Positions 1 through 7,216 of a DNA stretch of 35,540 nucleotides are shown piece after piece. The stretch comes from a candidate division FCPU426 bacterium (lineage in GTDB: Bacteria; Oederibacteriota; Muellerivitia; Muellerivitales; Muellerivitaceae): positions 1 through 35,540 of the forward strand of contig JAHFCG010000012.1 in the NCBI GenBank assembly GCA_023249615.1, in the 5' to 3' direction. Made by a program: the position numbers and the translations under genes. The notes beneath the pieces were generated by a model. That model was not told where the DNA came from, ran no database searches, and worked only from the letters and a program-made list of their open reading frames with translations. How positions within the stretch are numbered: the stretch's first letter is position 1; every line of letters starts with the position of its first letter.

Positions 1-663
1 GAGGTGGTTTCTCAAACGACCGCCCAACCCGGAGATATGTTGACCTTTACCATAACTTTGGTGGTGACGGGAAGCGCCGCGAATACTGTCCAGGTGACGG
101 ATGTTTTGACCTCTAATTTAATCTTCCAGACCGCCGGACCTGTTGCGGGAGGGGGAATAGTCGCTTTTAATTCAGGAACCAATACCTTGACTTGGAATTG
201 GCCCGCCTTGACCGTCGGAACCTATGCCTTGACCTTCCAGGCTCAATTGGGAGCGGTAACCTGCGGAATGGGGATAAGTGACAACTCCCAATTGACCTTC
301 GCGGGGCTTTTGACGGCCCAAGCCGCCGGTGCCGTTGTGTCGGTTCCTTGTTTAACGGCCACTCCAACCTCCACGCCTTTTCCGGGAAAGCCGGTCTTCT
401 TTCCCAATCCCGCCGACGGGGATAACACCAGCATGATTTTTAAATTGGATAATGACGCGCCGGAGGTAAAAATTAAAATTTTCACGACGGCATTCCGAAA
501 GGTTCAAGAGAGATCCTTGTTTAATCTCGCGGCGGGAAATCAAGTGCCGGTGACGATCGACCTGAAGGACCAATGGGGAGCTCGGCTGGCGAACGGCCTT
601 TATTACGTGATCCTTAACAATGGACCGCAACAAACGGCGGGAAAACTTCTAATCGCCAGATAA
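1..663 (+). CDS. C-terminal part of a large secreted/surface protein (DUF11-like repeat plus FlgD-like C-terminal domain)
   Basis: The frame is open from the first base, so the true start lies upstream; the GTG at 4 is probably internal. Visible residues 1-115 resemble a DUF11/CARDB-type beta-sandwich repeat of cell-surface proteins (PGDMLTFTI, VTDVLTSNL, then LTWNWPALTVGTY). A short TPTSTPFPG linker follows. The last ~90 residues look like a FlgD Ig-like or type-IX-type sorting domain: FFPNPADGD, a central KIKIFTTAFRKV strand, WGARLANGLYYV and a final GKLLIAR strand. In Bacteroidetes and several candidate phyla such tails serve surface attachment or export; whether a type IX system exists here cannot be seen. 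The gene converges on the MFS gene, and an inverted array fills the gap. Confidence 0.75.
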   Translation, partial: EVVSQTTAQPGDMLTFTITLVVTGSAANTVQVTDVLTSNLIFQTAGPVAGGGIVAFNSGTNTLTWNWPALTVGTYALTFQAQLGAVTCGMGISDNSQLTFAGLLTAQAAGAVVSVPCLTATPTSTPFPGKPVFFPNPADGDNTSMIFKLDNDAPEVKIKIFTTAFRKVQERSLFNLAAGNQVPVTIDLKDQWGARLANGLYYVILNNGPQQTAGKLLIAR

Positions 664-681
664 TCGGAAGAACCATTTTTG

Positions 682-831
682 CCACCAAGGGCACCACCCG
701 TCAGCCTTTGGCCGAGGGCGTAAACGAGTTCACTAAAACGGCAAAAATTCACTTCGAAAAACAACTATTTTTTGAGGTTTAGGCAAAAGGTTTGTGATTT
801 ATCTTTCTTGGTGAACTTGGTGCCCTTAGTG
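682..831. repeat. Inverted array of ~9-nt CACCAAG units, left arm interrupted
   Basis: The right arm (807-831) holds CTTGGTG-type units; its reverse complement reads CACTAAGGG then CACCAAGTT then CACCAAG. The left arm (682-696 continuing at 727) reads the same with few differences once a 30-nt insert at 697-726 is removed. The array lies between two convergent genes and could form a long hairpin at both 3' ends. Confidence 0.75.
697..726 (+). repeat. 30-nt hairpin insert, copy 1
   Basis: It starts CCCGTCAGCC and ends GGGCGTAAACG, and is about 27/30 identical to 6040-6069. The core can fold as CCC(G)TCAGCC-TTT-GGCCGA-GGG with an A-C mismatch. It sits exactly between ACCA and AGTTCAC of the surrounding array arm; the opposite arm lacks it, which marks it as an insertion. 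Confidence 0.7.
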
Positions 832-837
832 ATTCAA

Positions 838-2109
838 TCAGCTTTTGGTTTGAAGGCTTTTCAGGTTCGCGACCTGCGGCCAGAGTCTCGAAACCAGCCA
901 AACGATTCCGATGGAGCCCATCCCCCCGAGAACCACCGCCGTAACCGTTCCGGCAACGGGACCCATCAATATACCCAGCAGGTGCGCCGTTACCCCCGAC
1001 TCAAAAGCTCCCAACTCATTGGATGAGTATATGAACAGGAAGTTCACGGACTGGACCCTTCCCAATAACCGGTCGGGGGTCATTACCTGGACCAGGGTTC
1101 CCCGCAGGATCACGCTTATTTCATCCAATCCACCGATCACGAACATCATCACGAGGGAAAGCCAGAGGTTTGTCGAAAGGCCAAAAACAATCGTCGCGGC
1201 TCCGAAACCGGAGACAGCCCAGAGGAGGGTGAGCCCTGGTTTTTTCATGGGTGTTCCCGCCATCAGAAGGGCCATGAGAAAAGCCCCGAAAGAAGGGGCG
1301 GCTCTTAACCAGCCCAGGGTTTCGGGCCCGGAGTGGAGGATATCCTTGACGAAGATGGGAAGGAGGGCGGTGCATCCCCCCAGGAGAACCGCGAAAAGGT
1401 CGAGGGTGATCGTCGCCAGGATGGGTTTGGTGTTCCAGACAAATTTTCCCCCCTCGACCAGGGATTCAAGACTAATGGGCGCTTTTTTATCGTTGGTTTC
1501 GTTGAGGTTGAGGGACAAAAGGACCGCGATGAAAATTGCCTCAAAAATCACCGCGTTTCCATAGATCCAGAAATAAGGAAAACGGCCGATGAGTAGACCG
1601 CAAACCGCGGGTCCTGTAACTGCCGCCAACTGAAAGGAGGTGCTGCCCCAGGTGACGGCGTTGAGAAGGTCCCTTCGGGGAACCAATTGACGAAGGAGCG
1701 CCTGTTTTGCCGGGATGTAAAAGGCGTTGCAAGCGCCCCCCAGAAAAAGGCAGAGGAATACCTGAATTCTAAAAAGGGGAATGTGATTCTGATAAGCCGA
1801 AGTTAAGGCCAACCCTACCAGGGCCAGGCTGTAGGCCGCCGTCGCCAAAACAATGACAATTCGGCGGTTGAAACGGTCCGCGACGTTTCCCCCCAGAAGG
1901 GCAAAAAGAAAGAAGGGGAGGACGGTGGAAAGGCCGGTTAAACCCAAATCCAGGGCCCTGCCGGTTTTTTCGTAAAGTTCCCAACCGATGGTGGTGGAAA
2001 CCATCTGGTTCGCGAAAATGAGAAGGAAATTGCTGATGACATATCTGCGGAAATCGGGTACACGAAGGGCGGAATAGGGATCATGGAAATTTTTTGGGTT
2101 GGTAATCAT
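838..2109 (-). CDS. MFS transporter, DHA3/EntS-like exporter
   Basis: This 423-residue protein has about 12 hydrophobic segments, as expected for the major facilitator superfamily. Motif A is clear at residues 73-83 (GGNVADRFNRR), in the loop between helices 2 and 3. The opening (DPYSALRVPDFRRYVISNF) and LVPRRDLLNAV at about 140-150 match the MFS_3/DHA3 branch (EntS, multidrug or macrolide exporters), inner-membrane proteins that expel small molecules by proton antiport. The substrate cannot be read from sequence. The start is ATG at 2109 with no good Shine-Dalgarno; a weak TACAAT-like -10 (plus-strand 2119-2124) lies only 9 nt away, so a near-leaderless transcript is possible. The gene stands alone, divergent from the alpha/beta hydrolase. 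Confidence 0.85.
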   Translation of the reverse strand: MITNPKNFHDPYSALRVPDFRRYVISNFLLIFANQMVSTTIGWELYEKTGRALDLGLTGLSTVLPFFLFALLGGNVADRFNRRIVIVLATAAYSLALVGLALTSAYQNHIPLFRIQVFLCLFLGGACNAFYIPAKQALLRQLVPRRDLLNAVTWGSTSFQLAAVTGPAVCGLLIGRFPYFWIYGNAVIFEAIFIAVLLSLNLNETNDKKAPISLESLVEGGKFVWNTKPILATITLDLFAVLLGGCTALLPIFVKDILHSGPETLGWLRAAPSFGAFLMALLMAGTPMKKPGLTLLWAVSGFGAATIVFGLSTNLWLSLVMMFVIGGLDEISVILRGTLVQVMTPDRLLGRVQSVNFLFIYSSNELGAFESGVTAHLLGILMGPVAGTVTAVVLGGMGSIGIVWLVSRLWPQVANLKSLQTKS

Positions 2110-2192
2110 TGGAAACGCATTGTATCGGTCAAATGATTAAATAAAAAGATAGTAACAATCGTTGTGGGGTTAAAATGTTTTTGATTTTTAAA

Positions 2193-2248
2193 GTAGGGGC
2201 AGGTCACCGTGCCTGCCCTTTGGGGCGCCCGCAGGGGGGCACCCCTAC
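2193..2248. repeat. GTAGGGG/CCCCTAC double-hairpin repeat
   Basis: A 56-nt element bounded by GTAGGGGC and ACCCCTAC. It has two internal hairpins, one around GGGGCAGG/CCTGCCC and one around GGGGCGCCC/GGGGGGC. It is followed by AAAAGT, as is the related element ending at 15032. It lies 27 nt before the hydrolase start. Confidence 0.7.
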
Positions 2249-2275
2249 AAAAGTCATTCCATCATTGGAACCGAA

Positions 2276-3106
2276 ATGCCCTTCGTTCAAGCCTACAGGG
2301 GAAAATTTTATTACACCGAATACGGGTCCATGGGTCCCGTGGTTTACCTTTTGCACGGGTTGACCGCGAAAAACGAGGACTGGGGCGGTACCCTCGATAT
2401 CCTTGCCAAAACCGGTTTTCATGTTTACGCCTTCGATATGAGGGGCCACGGGAAAAGCGAGAGGCCTGAAACAGGTTATACCCCTGAGGATCACGCGGGC
2501 GATATCGAGGCTTGCGCCCAGATCCTGGGGCATTCCCGAATCCATGTGGTGGGACATTCCACGGGCGGGAGAAATGCCCTGGTTTTCGCGGGCCTTTACC
2601 CCGCCAGGGCCTGGACCTTGACCATTATCGACCAAACCTTGACCGCGGATCCCGACAGCTGGAAAAAATACGAGGAGAGATACAAACAATTTCCCACCCC
2701 TTTCAAGGATGAAAAGGCCCTGGTTAAATTCCTGGAAAAATATTTCAAGAAGGATGAGAAACGCCAGGTTTATTACAAAGGCCAGTTTCAAAAGGATGAA
2801 CAAGGGCGGTGGGATTGGAATTATTCCACCAAGGCGGCCTGGGAAACCCAAAGACTTGGACGCGCGAAGGAAGCCTACGAATGGTTCGCTAAGGTGGAAT
2901 GTCCCATTCTTTTTATCAAGGGAGGGAACAGCGCTTATGTCCCCCCCGATGAGGCGGAAAAAATAAAGGGTTTAATGCCCAACGGCCAGATGGTGGTGGT
3001 ACCCAATGCCGAACACGCCGTTTTCCGGGATAACCCCGAAGGGTTCCTGAAAGTTCTGGTGCCTTTTCTTCTGAGGCAAAGCCAGGGAGGGTTGTTTGTG
3101 CCCTGA
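2276..3106 (+). CDS. Alpha/beta hydrolase (AB hydrolase-1 type)
   Basis: 276 residues with the complete alpha/beta-hydrolase core. The oxyanion-hole motif is LLHG at 25-28, the DMRGHGKSERP loop is at 54-64, the nucleophile elbow is VGHSTGG with Ser95, and the probable catalytic His247 is in NAEHAVF. A lid-like insert rich in Lys and aromatic residues spans about 115-200. There is no signal peptide, so it is probably cytoplasmic. The family covers esterases, haloperoxidase-like and C-C bond hydrolases; the substrate is unknown. The usual acid position after strand 7 reads GGNSAYVP, so the acid residue is unclear. The ATG at 2276 lies just past the GTAGGGG repeat with no strong ribosome-binding site. 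The next gene begins 30 nt after its stop and is probably cotranscribed. Confidence 0.85.
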   Translation: MPFVQAYRGKFYYTEYGSMGPVVYLLHGLTAKNEDWGGTLDILAKTGFHVYAFDMRGHGKSERPETGYTPEDHAGDIEACAQILGHSRIHVVGHSTGGRNALVFAGLYPARAWTLTIIDQTLTADPDSWKKYEERYKQFPTPFKDEKALVKFLEKYFKKDEKRQVYYKGQFQKDEQGRWDWNYSTKAAWETQRLGRAKEAYEWFAKVECPILFIKGGNSAYVPPDEAEKIKGLMPNGQMVVVPNAEHAVFRDNPEGFLKVLVPFLLRQSQGGLFVP

Positions 3107-3136
3107 AGGCGCGGTAATTACGGAAGGAGGCTGGAA

Positions 3137-3427
3137 ATGGTGATGACAGTTTTAGAGGCTATTGTTCCGTTGGATCGGCTGAGCGAGGTTACAGGTGTTT
3201 TTAATGAAGGGATAAAAATTTTGCCCCCTGAAATTATCAGCACTTATTTGGTTCAGGATATAAAAAATCCCGCTCTTTTCAGGCTCAATACGGTCTGGAA
3301 AAACATGGAAGCCCTTGAAAAGATGAGGAGCTCGGGTGAAAAACCTAAAGGTATTCAAATGTTTGAGGCTGTAGGAGCCAAACCCTCCCTTTCTGTTTTT
3401 CAGGTAGTTTCCCACAACCGAAATTAG
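3137..3427 (+). CDS. Small dimeric alpha-beta barrel protein (antibiotic-biosynthesis-monooxygenase-like)
   Basis: 96 residues with a probable ferredoxin-like beta-alpha-beta pattern. It has a first strand VLEAIVPLD, a helix ending at about residue 25, a middle strand reading STYLVQDI, and then LFRLNTVWKNMEALEKMRSSGE, the typical 'W..ea...' strand and helix of ABM/YgiN-like proteins. A final strand is SVFQVV. Family members act as quinol monooxygenases, haem-degrading enzymes or binding proteins, usually as dimers. No catalytic residues can be assigned here. GGAAGGAGG lies just before the ATG at 3137, so the start is well supported; ATG 3143 is an alternative. It probably forms an operon with the upstream hydrolase. 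Only 27 nt separate its stop from that of the convergent gene. Confidence 0.6.
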   Translation: MVMTVLEAIVPLDRLSEVTGVFNEGIKILPPEIISTYLVQDIKNPALFRLNTVWKNMEALEKMRSSGEKPKGIQMFEAVGAKPSLSVFQVVSHNRN

Positions 3428-3454
3428 GGGTTGTCCCGGGAAATTTTGAGTTTA

Positions 3455-4012
3455 TTAAAGCGGTCTAAAACCTAGGACCAACCCGTCGAAGATCTTTTCG
3501 GCCGATTTTTGGGGGTCCCAGTTTTTCACCGGTTTTCCCTCGATTTCGGGGTTCCGCGAGCTCAACATTCCCACAAAATGGTACTGATGTTTTTTTCCAA
3601 CTCCCGTGTAACTCACAATCGTATGAACATGGCCCGCTCCGGCGTCGCCATCAACCGTCTTTGAGAATTTCATTCCTCCCGCGGTCAAAGTTCCAATGAC
3701 GGGGGAGTCACCATCCACCGGTTTTTCGGTGGCTACGCCGTTTTCGGCGGCAGTTACTTCAAGGGTTATGGAGGCTTCCTGGATCCACTCCTGACCCTTG
3801 AATTCCGGGAGGATAATCCTCAAGGTGCAGGTTTCCGGGTGTTCGAGTTGGGACCCCTTCGGGTAACGCAGGTAATAGCCGCAGGTTTTGTTTTGAATGG
3901 CTTGAGTGGAAGCGGTGTTGTTTGTTTTGGAGGATTTTTTTCCACACTCCCCTAAATTGGGAATGACCCAAAGAAATCCGGCTGTAAGCCCCAATGAGAT
4001 CAACTTTTTCAT
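3455..4012 (-). CDS. Exported protein of unknown function, downstream of macB
   Basis: 185 residues. The N-terminus (MKKLISLGLTAGFLWVIPN) is a good signal peptide, followed by LGECGKKSS. The cysteine could be a lipidation site, but Glu at -1 is not typical of a lipobox. The mature part is soluble and beta-rich, with two further cysteines (CGYYLRYP and ETCTLRI) and a histidine-bearing stretch, AGHVHTIVSY then KKHQYHF. I do not recognise a family. It starts 12 nt after the macB stop on the same strand, so it is probably the last gene of the tolC-macA-macB operon. It may be a periplasmic accessory or substrate of that pump; this is context inference only. Confidence 0.65.
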   Translation of the reverse strand: MKKLISLGLTAGFLWVIPNLGECGKKSSKTNNTASTQAIQNKTCGYYLRYPKGSQLEHPETCTLRIILPEFKGQEWIQEASITLEVTAAENGVATEKPVDGDSPVIGTLTAGGMKFSKTVDGDAGAGHVHTIVSYTGVGKKHQYHFVGMLSSRNPEIEGKPVKNWDPQKSAEKIFDGLVLGFRPL

Positions 4013-4024
4013 TAAACCCTCCCT

Positions 4025-6001
4025 TTACTCGTATCTTAAAGCCATGATGGGGCTAAGTCGAGAGGCCTTGAAGGCGGGCCAGATTCCAAAAACCATTCCC
4101 ACGACCGCTGAAAAGAGGGTGGAGGTCAGGATCGCCGTTAACGTGACAATGGTGGTCCAACCCAGGGACGCTGAAATCGAAAGGGCCCCGATCCACCCCA
4201 AAAGAATTCCGAGAATTCCTCCCGTCAGGCTGACGACCACCGACTCAATTAGAAATTGGGAAAGGATATCCAGCCTGCGGGCCCCGATGGCCTTCCGCAA
4301 ACCGATTTCTCTTGTCCGCTCCGTTACCGACACCAGCATGATGTTCATGATGCCGATGCCGCCCACTAAGAGGGAAATGGCGGCAATGGCCGTGAGCAAG
4401 GTGGAAAAGATTTGGGTTTGGGTATTTCGGGCCGCCTGGATATCCGCCATATTCCGGACCTGAAAGGCGTCCTGGCTGCCCGGCAGGTTGGGAATGTGTT
4501 TTTGTTTCATCATGAAGGCCTTGACCGCGTCCGCGACGGGCCCGGTTTCATCCGGCGAATTGGCCTCCACATCCACCTGATTAACATATTCCCTGCCAAA
4601 AAGCCGGTACATGGCGGTGGTGACGGGAACAATAATAATGTCGTCCTGGTCCTGAAAACCGTTGGACCCTTTGACGGGCAAAACTCCCACAACCTGGAAG
4701 TTGCGGCGGTTTATTTTTATCATTTCCCCGATCGGGTTGGCCTTGTCCCCGAAAAGATTTTTGATGACGGTAAGCCCCAATAAAGCCACCATGCCCCGTC
4801 GTTGGAGGTCGTCCTTCGTGATAAAACGCCCATAGATCGGTACGGCCGCCTTCATGTCCGCGTAATTGGGGGTGGTGCCGACCACCTGGGTGTTCCAGTT
4901 CTTGTCCGAAAAAGTTACCTGGGCACGGCCGGAAATTTCGGGGGCAATCCTTTTGACCATCGGAATGGTGGCGATGGAATCGGCGTCCTGAAGCAGGATG
5001 CGGCTGGTTCCCCCGGCCCCCTGCTGAATTCCCCCCACGGAGATGGAACCGGGCCGGAGCGTGACCAGGTTGGTTCCCAGGGAAGCCAGCGCCGCTTCCA
5101 TTGATTTTTGGGCACCGCTTCCAATGGCCTGGCCACCGATGACCGCCGCCACCCCGATCATGACGCCCAGGATGGACAGCGCGGACCTCACCTTGTTCGC
5201 CAGGAGGGCCCGGAAGGCCTGCCGGAAATATTCCTGGACCTGATTAAAACTGAAACCCTGACCCTTGGTCGAGGTCTTTTTGAGGGAGGGAACCTTCACC
5301 CCTCGTGGCGCTCTGACGTCCGAACGGGAGTTTTTCTTATCGGAAAGGATTTCCCCGTCCTTCATCACGATGATCCGGCGGGCGTGCTCGGCGATATCGG
5401 GCTCATGGGTAACCAGGATGACCGTTATGCCGCTTTCGTTCATTTTTCCCAGGAACCCAACGATTTCATCAGCGCTTTTGGAATCCAGGTTTCCAGTGGG
5501 TTCGTCCGCCAGGATCAGTTTGGGTTTGTTCACCAGGGCCCGCGCGATGGCAATCCTTTGTTGCTGCCCCCCCGAAAGTTCGTTGGGTTTATGGTCCATA
5601 CGTTCCCCCAACCCCACCATTTCGAGAAGCCTTTTGGGATCATCCTTGGGGAGGCTGGGGTCGGCGTAAAGAAGCGGGAGGGAAACCTGTTCAACGGCGG
5701 AGGTTCGCCCAAGAAGGTTGAACATTTGGAAAATGAAACCAAGGGTTTGGCTTCGGATGGAGGACAAGTCATCCTCATTGAGGGTCGCAACCTCCTTTTC
5801 CAGGAGTTTGTAGGAACCCGAGGTGGGGGTGTCCAGCAGGCCCAAAATTTGAAGCATGGTCGATTTTCCGGAGCCCGAGGCGCCCATGATGGCGACGAAT
5901 TCCCCCGGCTCAATGGTCAGGGAAACGCCGTTCAGGGCGTGGACTTCGGTATCACCCATCTTGTAGGTTTTGGTCAGATTTTTAATTTCGATAAGGCTCA
6001 A
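4025..6001 (-). CDS. macB: MacB-type ABC transporter, fused ATPase and permease
   Basis: About 658 residues from the TTG at 6001 (GGGAG seven bases upstream); the frame extends 13 codons further to a GTG, but the family normally begins here (SLIEIKNLTKTY). The ATPase half has Walker A GASGSGKST at 40-48, LSGGQQQR as the signature and LILADEPTGNLDS as Walker B. After a Lys/Ser-rich linker comes the permease half: one transmembrane helix (RALLANKVRSALSILGVMIG), a large periplasmic MacB_PCD domain and three C-terminal FtsX-type helices, including SVTERTREIGLRKAIGAR. MacB drives MacA through ATP-powered conformational change to expel substrates such as macrolides, lipopeptides or haem compounds through a TolC-like channel. 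Genes for both partners lie directly upstream. Confidence 0.92.
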   Translation of the reverse strand: MSLIEIKNLTKTYKMGDTEVHALNGVSLTIEPGEFVAIMGASGSGKSTMLQILGLLDTPTSGSYKLLEKEVATLNEDDLSSIRSQTLGFIFQMFNLLGRTSAVEQVSLPLLYADPSLPKDDPKRLLEMVGLGERMDHKPNELSGGQQQRIAIARALVNKPKLILADEPTGNLDSKSADEIVGFLGKMNESGITVILVTHEPDIAEHARRIIVMKDGEILSDKKNSRSDVRAPRGVKVPSLKKTSTKGQGFSFNQVQEYFRQAFRALLANKVRSALSILGVMIGVAAVIGGQAIGSGAQKSMEAALASLGTNLVTLRPGSISVGGIQQGAGGTSRILLQDADSIATIPMVKRIAPEISGRAQVTFSDKNWNTQVVGTTPNYADMKAAVPIYGRFITKDDLQRRGMVALLGLTVIKNLFGDKANPIGEMIKINRRNFQVVGVLPVKGSNGFQDQDDIIIVPVTTAMYRLFGREYVNQVDVEANSPDETGPVADAVKAFMMKQKHIPNLPGSQDAFQVRNMADIQAARNTQTQIFSTLLTAIAAISLLVGGIGIMNIMLVSVTERTREIGLRKAIGARRLDILSQFLIESVVVSLTGGILGILLGWIGALSISASLGWTTIVTLTAILTSTLFSAVVGMVFGIWPAFKASRLSPIMALRYE

Positions 6002-6025
6002 AGGATCACTCCCGTACCGAGGCAA

Positions 6026-6158
6026 GCGCCAAGACTCCACCCGTCAGCTTTCGGCTGAGGGCGTAAACGAGATGCCAAGGACAGCAAAGATAAGAATGAA
6101 ATTTTGATTTTTAAAAACATTTTTTGGATCCTTCTAGGTGTCTTGGAGTCTTGGTGCC
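6026..6158. repeat. Inverted array of CCAAGACT units between macA and macB, left arm interrupted
   Basis: The right arm 6136-6158, read in reverse complement, gives CACCAAGACTCCAAGACACC. The left arm gives CGCCAAGACTCCA up to 6039 and resumes AGATGCC at 6070. Joining them across the 30-nt insert recreates CCAAGACTCCAAGA, 14 bases identical to the other arm. The array splits macA from macB within the operon. Confidence 0.75.
6040..6069 (+). repeat. 30-nt hairpin insert, copy 2
   Basis: It starts CCCGTCAGCT and ends GGGCGTAAACG; three differences in 30 from the copy at 697-726. The stem TCAGC-TTTCG-GCTGA is fully paired here. It is inserted between CCA and AG of the array arm, the same junction as copy 1. 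Confidence 0.7.
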
Positions 6159-6169
6159 GGAATTTAGGT

Positions 6170-7216
6170 TTAGCGGTTGCCGCCACCGCTGCCTCGATTA
6201 CCGCCGCCGCCGGAACCTCCGCCGGAGCGGGCCGCGGGAGGGCCGAAAGGATTGTTTCCGCCCGGGACCGCCACCTGCCCGGCGGAGAAGGTTTTAATGA
6301 GAACCTTGTCTCCTTCGTTTAAGCCGGAAACCACTTCGGTTTGTTTCCCGTCCGTAATACCGGTTTGAATGGGCTGGGGGGTGGGTTTGTCCCCGGGTTT
6401 GGGACCTGCCACCAAAACGATGGATTGTTCCCCCCTTTGCTGAACGGCCTCCGAGGGAATGACCAGAACGTTTTCTTTTTCCGCGACGTTGAAAACCACG
6501 TTAGCGGTCATCCCGCTCCGCATAAAGGCTGGAACCTTATCGGGCCAAACCTCGACCTGGTAGGTCGTGACGTTGTTCACCATGACCGATTGATAGGCGA
6601 TACGGCGCACCGCGGCGTCAATGGAATGGCCCGGATAGGCGTCCAGAGTAACCGTGGCCTTCTGGTTTATCTTGATTTGGGAAAGGTCGGTTTCGTCCAC
6701 CTGGGAATTCACGATCAGGTGGTCGGACATCACCATGATGACGTCGGAAGTGGAAACTACCTGTCCCGGTACTGTGGGAAGTGAAACGATCTGCCCGGAC
6801 AAGGGAGAGAGAAGAGGGGTGGCCATGTACATTCCCTGCCAACGGGCAAGGGCTTCCGGGCCCTGGGCCCGGGCCGCGTCCAGGAGAGTGGCCCTTTCGT
6901 TGGAACTAAGCTGGACAAGTACCTGTCCTTTTTTTACATAGTCGCCTTCCTGGATCATTATTTTTTCAATCCGCCCCGAGATGGGGGGTTTGATATTGAG
7001 CTGGTTCTTGGGCTGGACGTTGCCGGTGGCGAGAACCGTAATTTGAAGATCATCCCGGGTAACCGCTACGGGTTTGAAACCACCTCCCCAAGAACCTTTT
7101 TTCCCGCTGGCATCACCCCCCAGTAATCCACACCCCGGCAATAATGCGGTCGCCAGAATGATCGCGAGAATTTTAATTGTCGGCTGTCGCCTGTGAACTG
7201 TGAGCTGGTTCTTCAT
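6170..7216 (-). CDS. macA: MacA-type periplasmic adaptor (HlyD/RND-MFP family)
   Basis: 348 residues from the ATG at 7216, which overlaps the tolC stop (ATGA) and has AAGGGGGA upstream. The N-terminus contains ALLPGC, a plausible lipobox with Cys29, so a lipoprotein is likely. Then come a lipoyl-like half (SGRIEKIMIQEGDYVKKGQVLVQL), a short hairpin, the second half (PLSGQIVSLPTVPGQVV), a beta-barrel (INQKATVTLDAYPG) and a membrane-proximal region (VLVIPSEAVQQRG). The tail is Gly/Arg/Asn-rich (SGGGSGGGG and similar). MacA links MacB to the outer-membrane channel. Residues 4-13 are encoded by heptad repeats at 7178-7205. The hairpin is shorter than in E. coli MacA, with ATLLDAARAQGP as its visible part. 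Confidence 0.9.
   Translation of the reverse strand: MKNQLTVHRRQPTIKILAIILATALLPGCGLLGGDASGKKGSWGGGFKPVAVTRDDLQITVLATGNVQPKNQLNIKPPISGRIEKIMIQEGDYVKKGQVLVQLSSNERATLLDAARAQGPEALARWQGMYMATPLLSPLSGQIVSLPTVPGQVVSTSDVIMVMSDHLIVNSQVDETDLSQIKINQKATVTLDAYPGHSIDAAVRRIAYQSVMVNNVTTYQVEVWPDKVPAFMRSGMTANVVFNVAEKENVLVIPSEAVQQRGEQSIVLVAGPKPGDKPTPQPIQTGITDGKQTEVVSGLNEGDKVLIKTFSAGQVAVPGGNNPFGPPAARSGGGSGGGGNRGSGGGNR
7178..7205. repeat. Four 7-nt units inside the macA signal-peptide region
   Basis: Plus strand units TGTCGGC, TGTCGCC, TGTGAAC, TGTGAGC follow each other without gaps. On the coding strand they encode part of QLTVHRRQPT, just before the hydrophobic core of the MacA signal sequence. Confidence 0.6.

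Noticed and set aside
1668-1690. GGTCCC-TTCG-GGGAACC stem inside the MFS gene, as another hairpin insertion
   Set aside because: The encoded LVPRRDLLNAV is a normal conserved segment of the family, so nothing was inserted.
5108-6058. Long open frame on the plus strand opposite macB
   Set aside because: It lies wholly opposite the clearly coding macB gene and gives no recognisable domain; it is a shadow frame.
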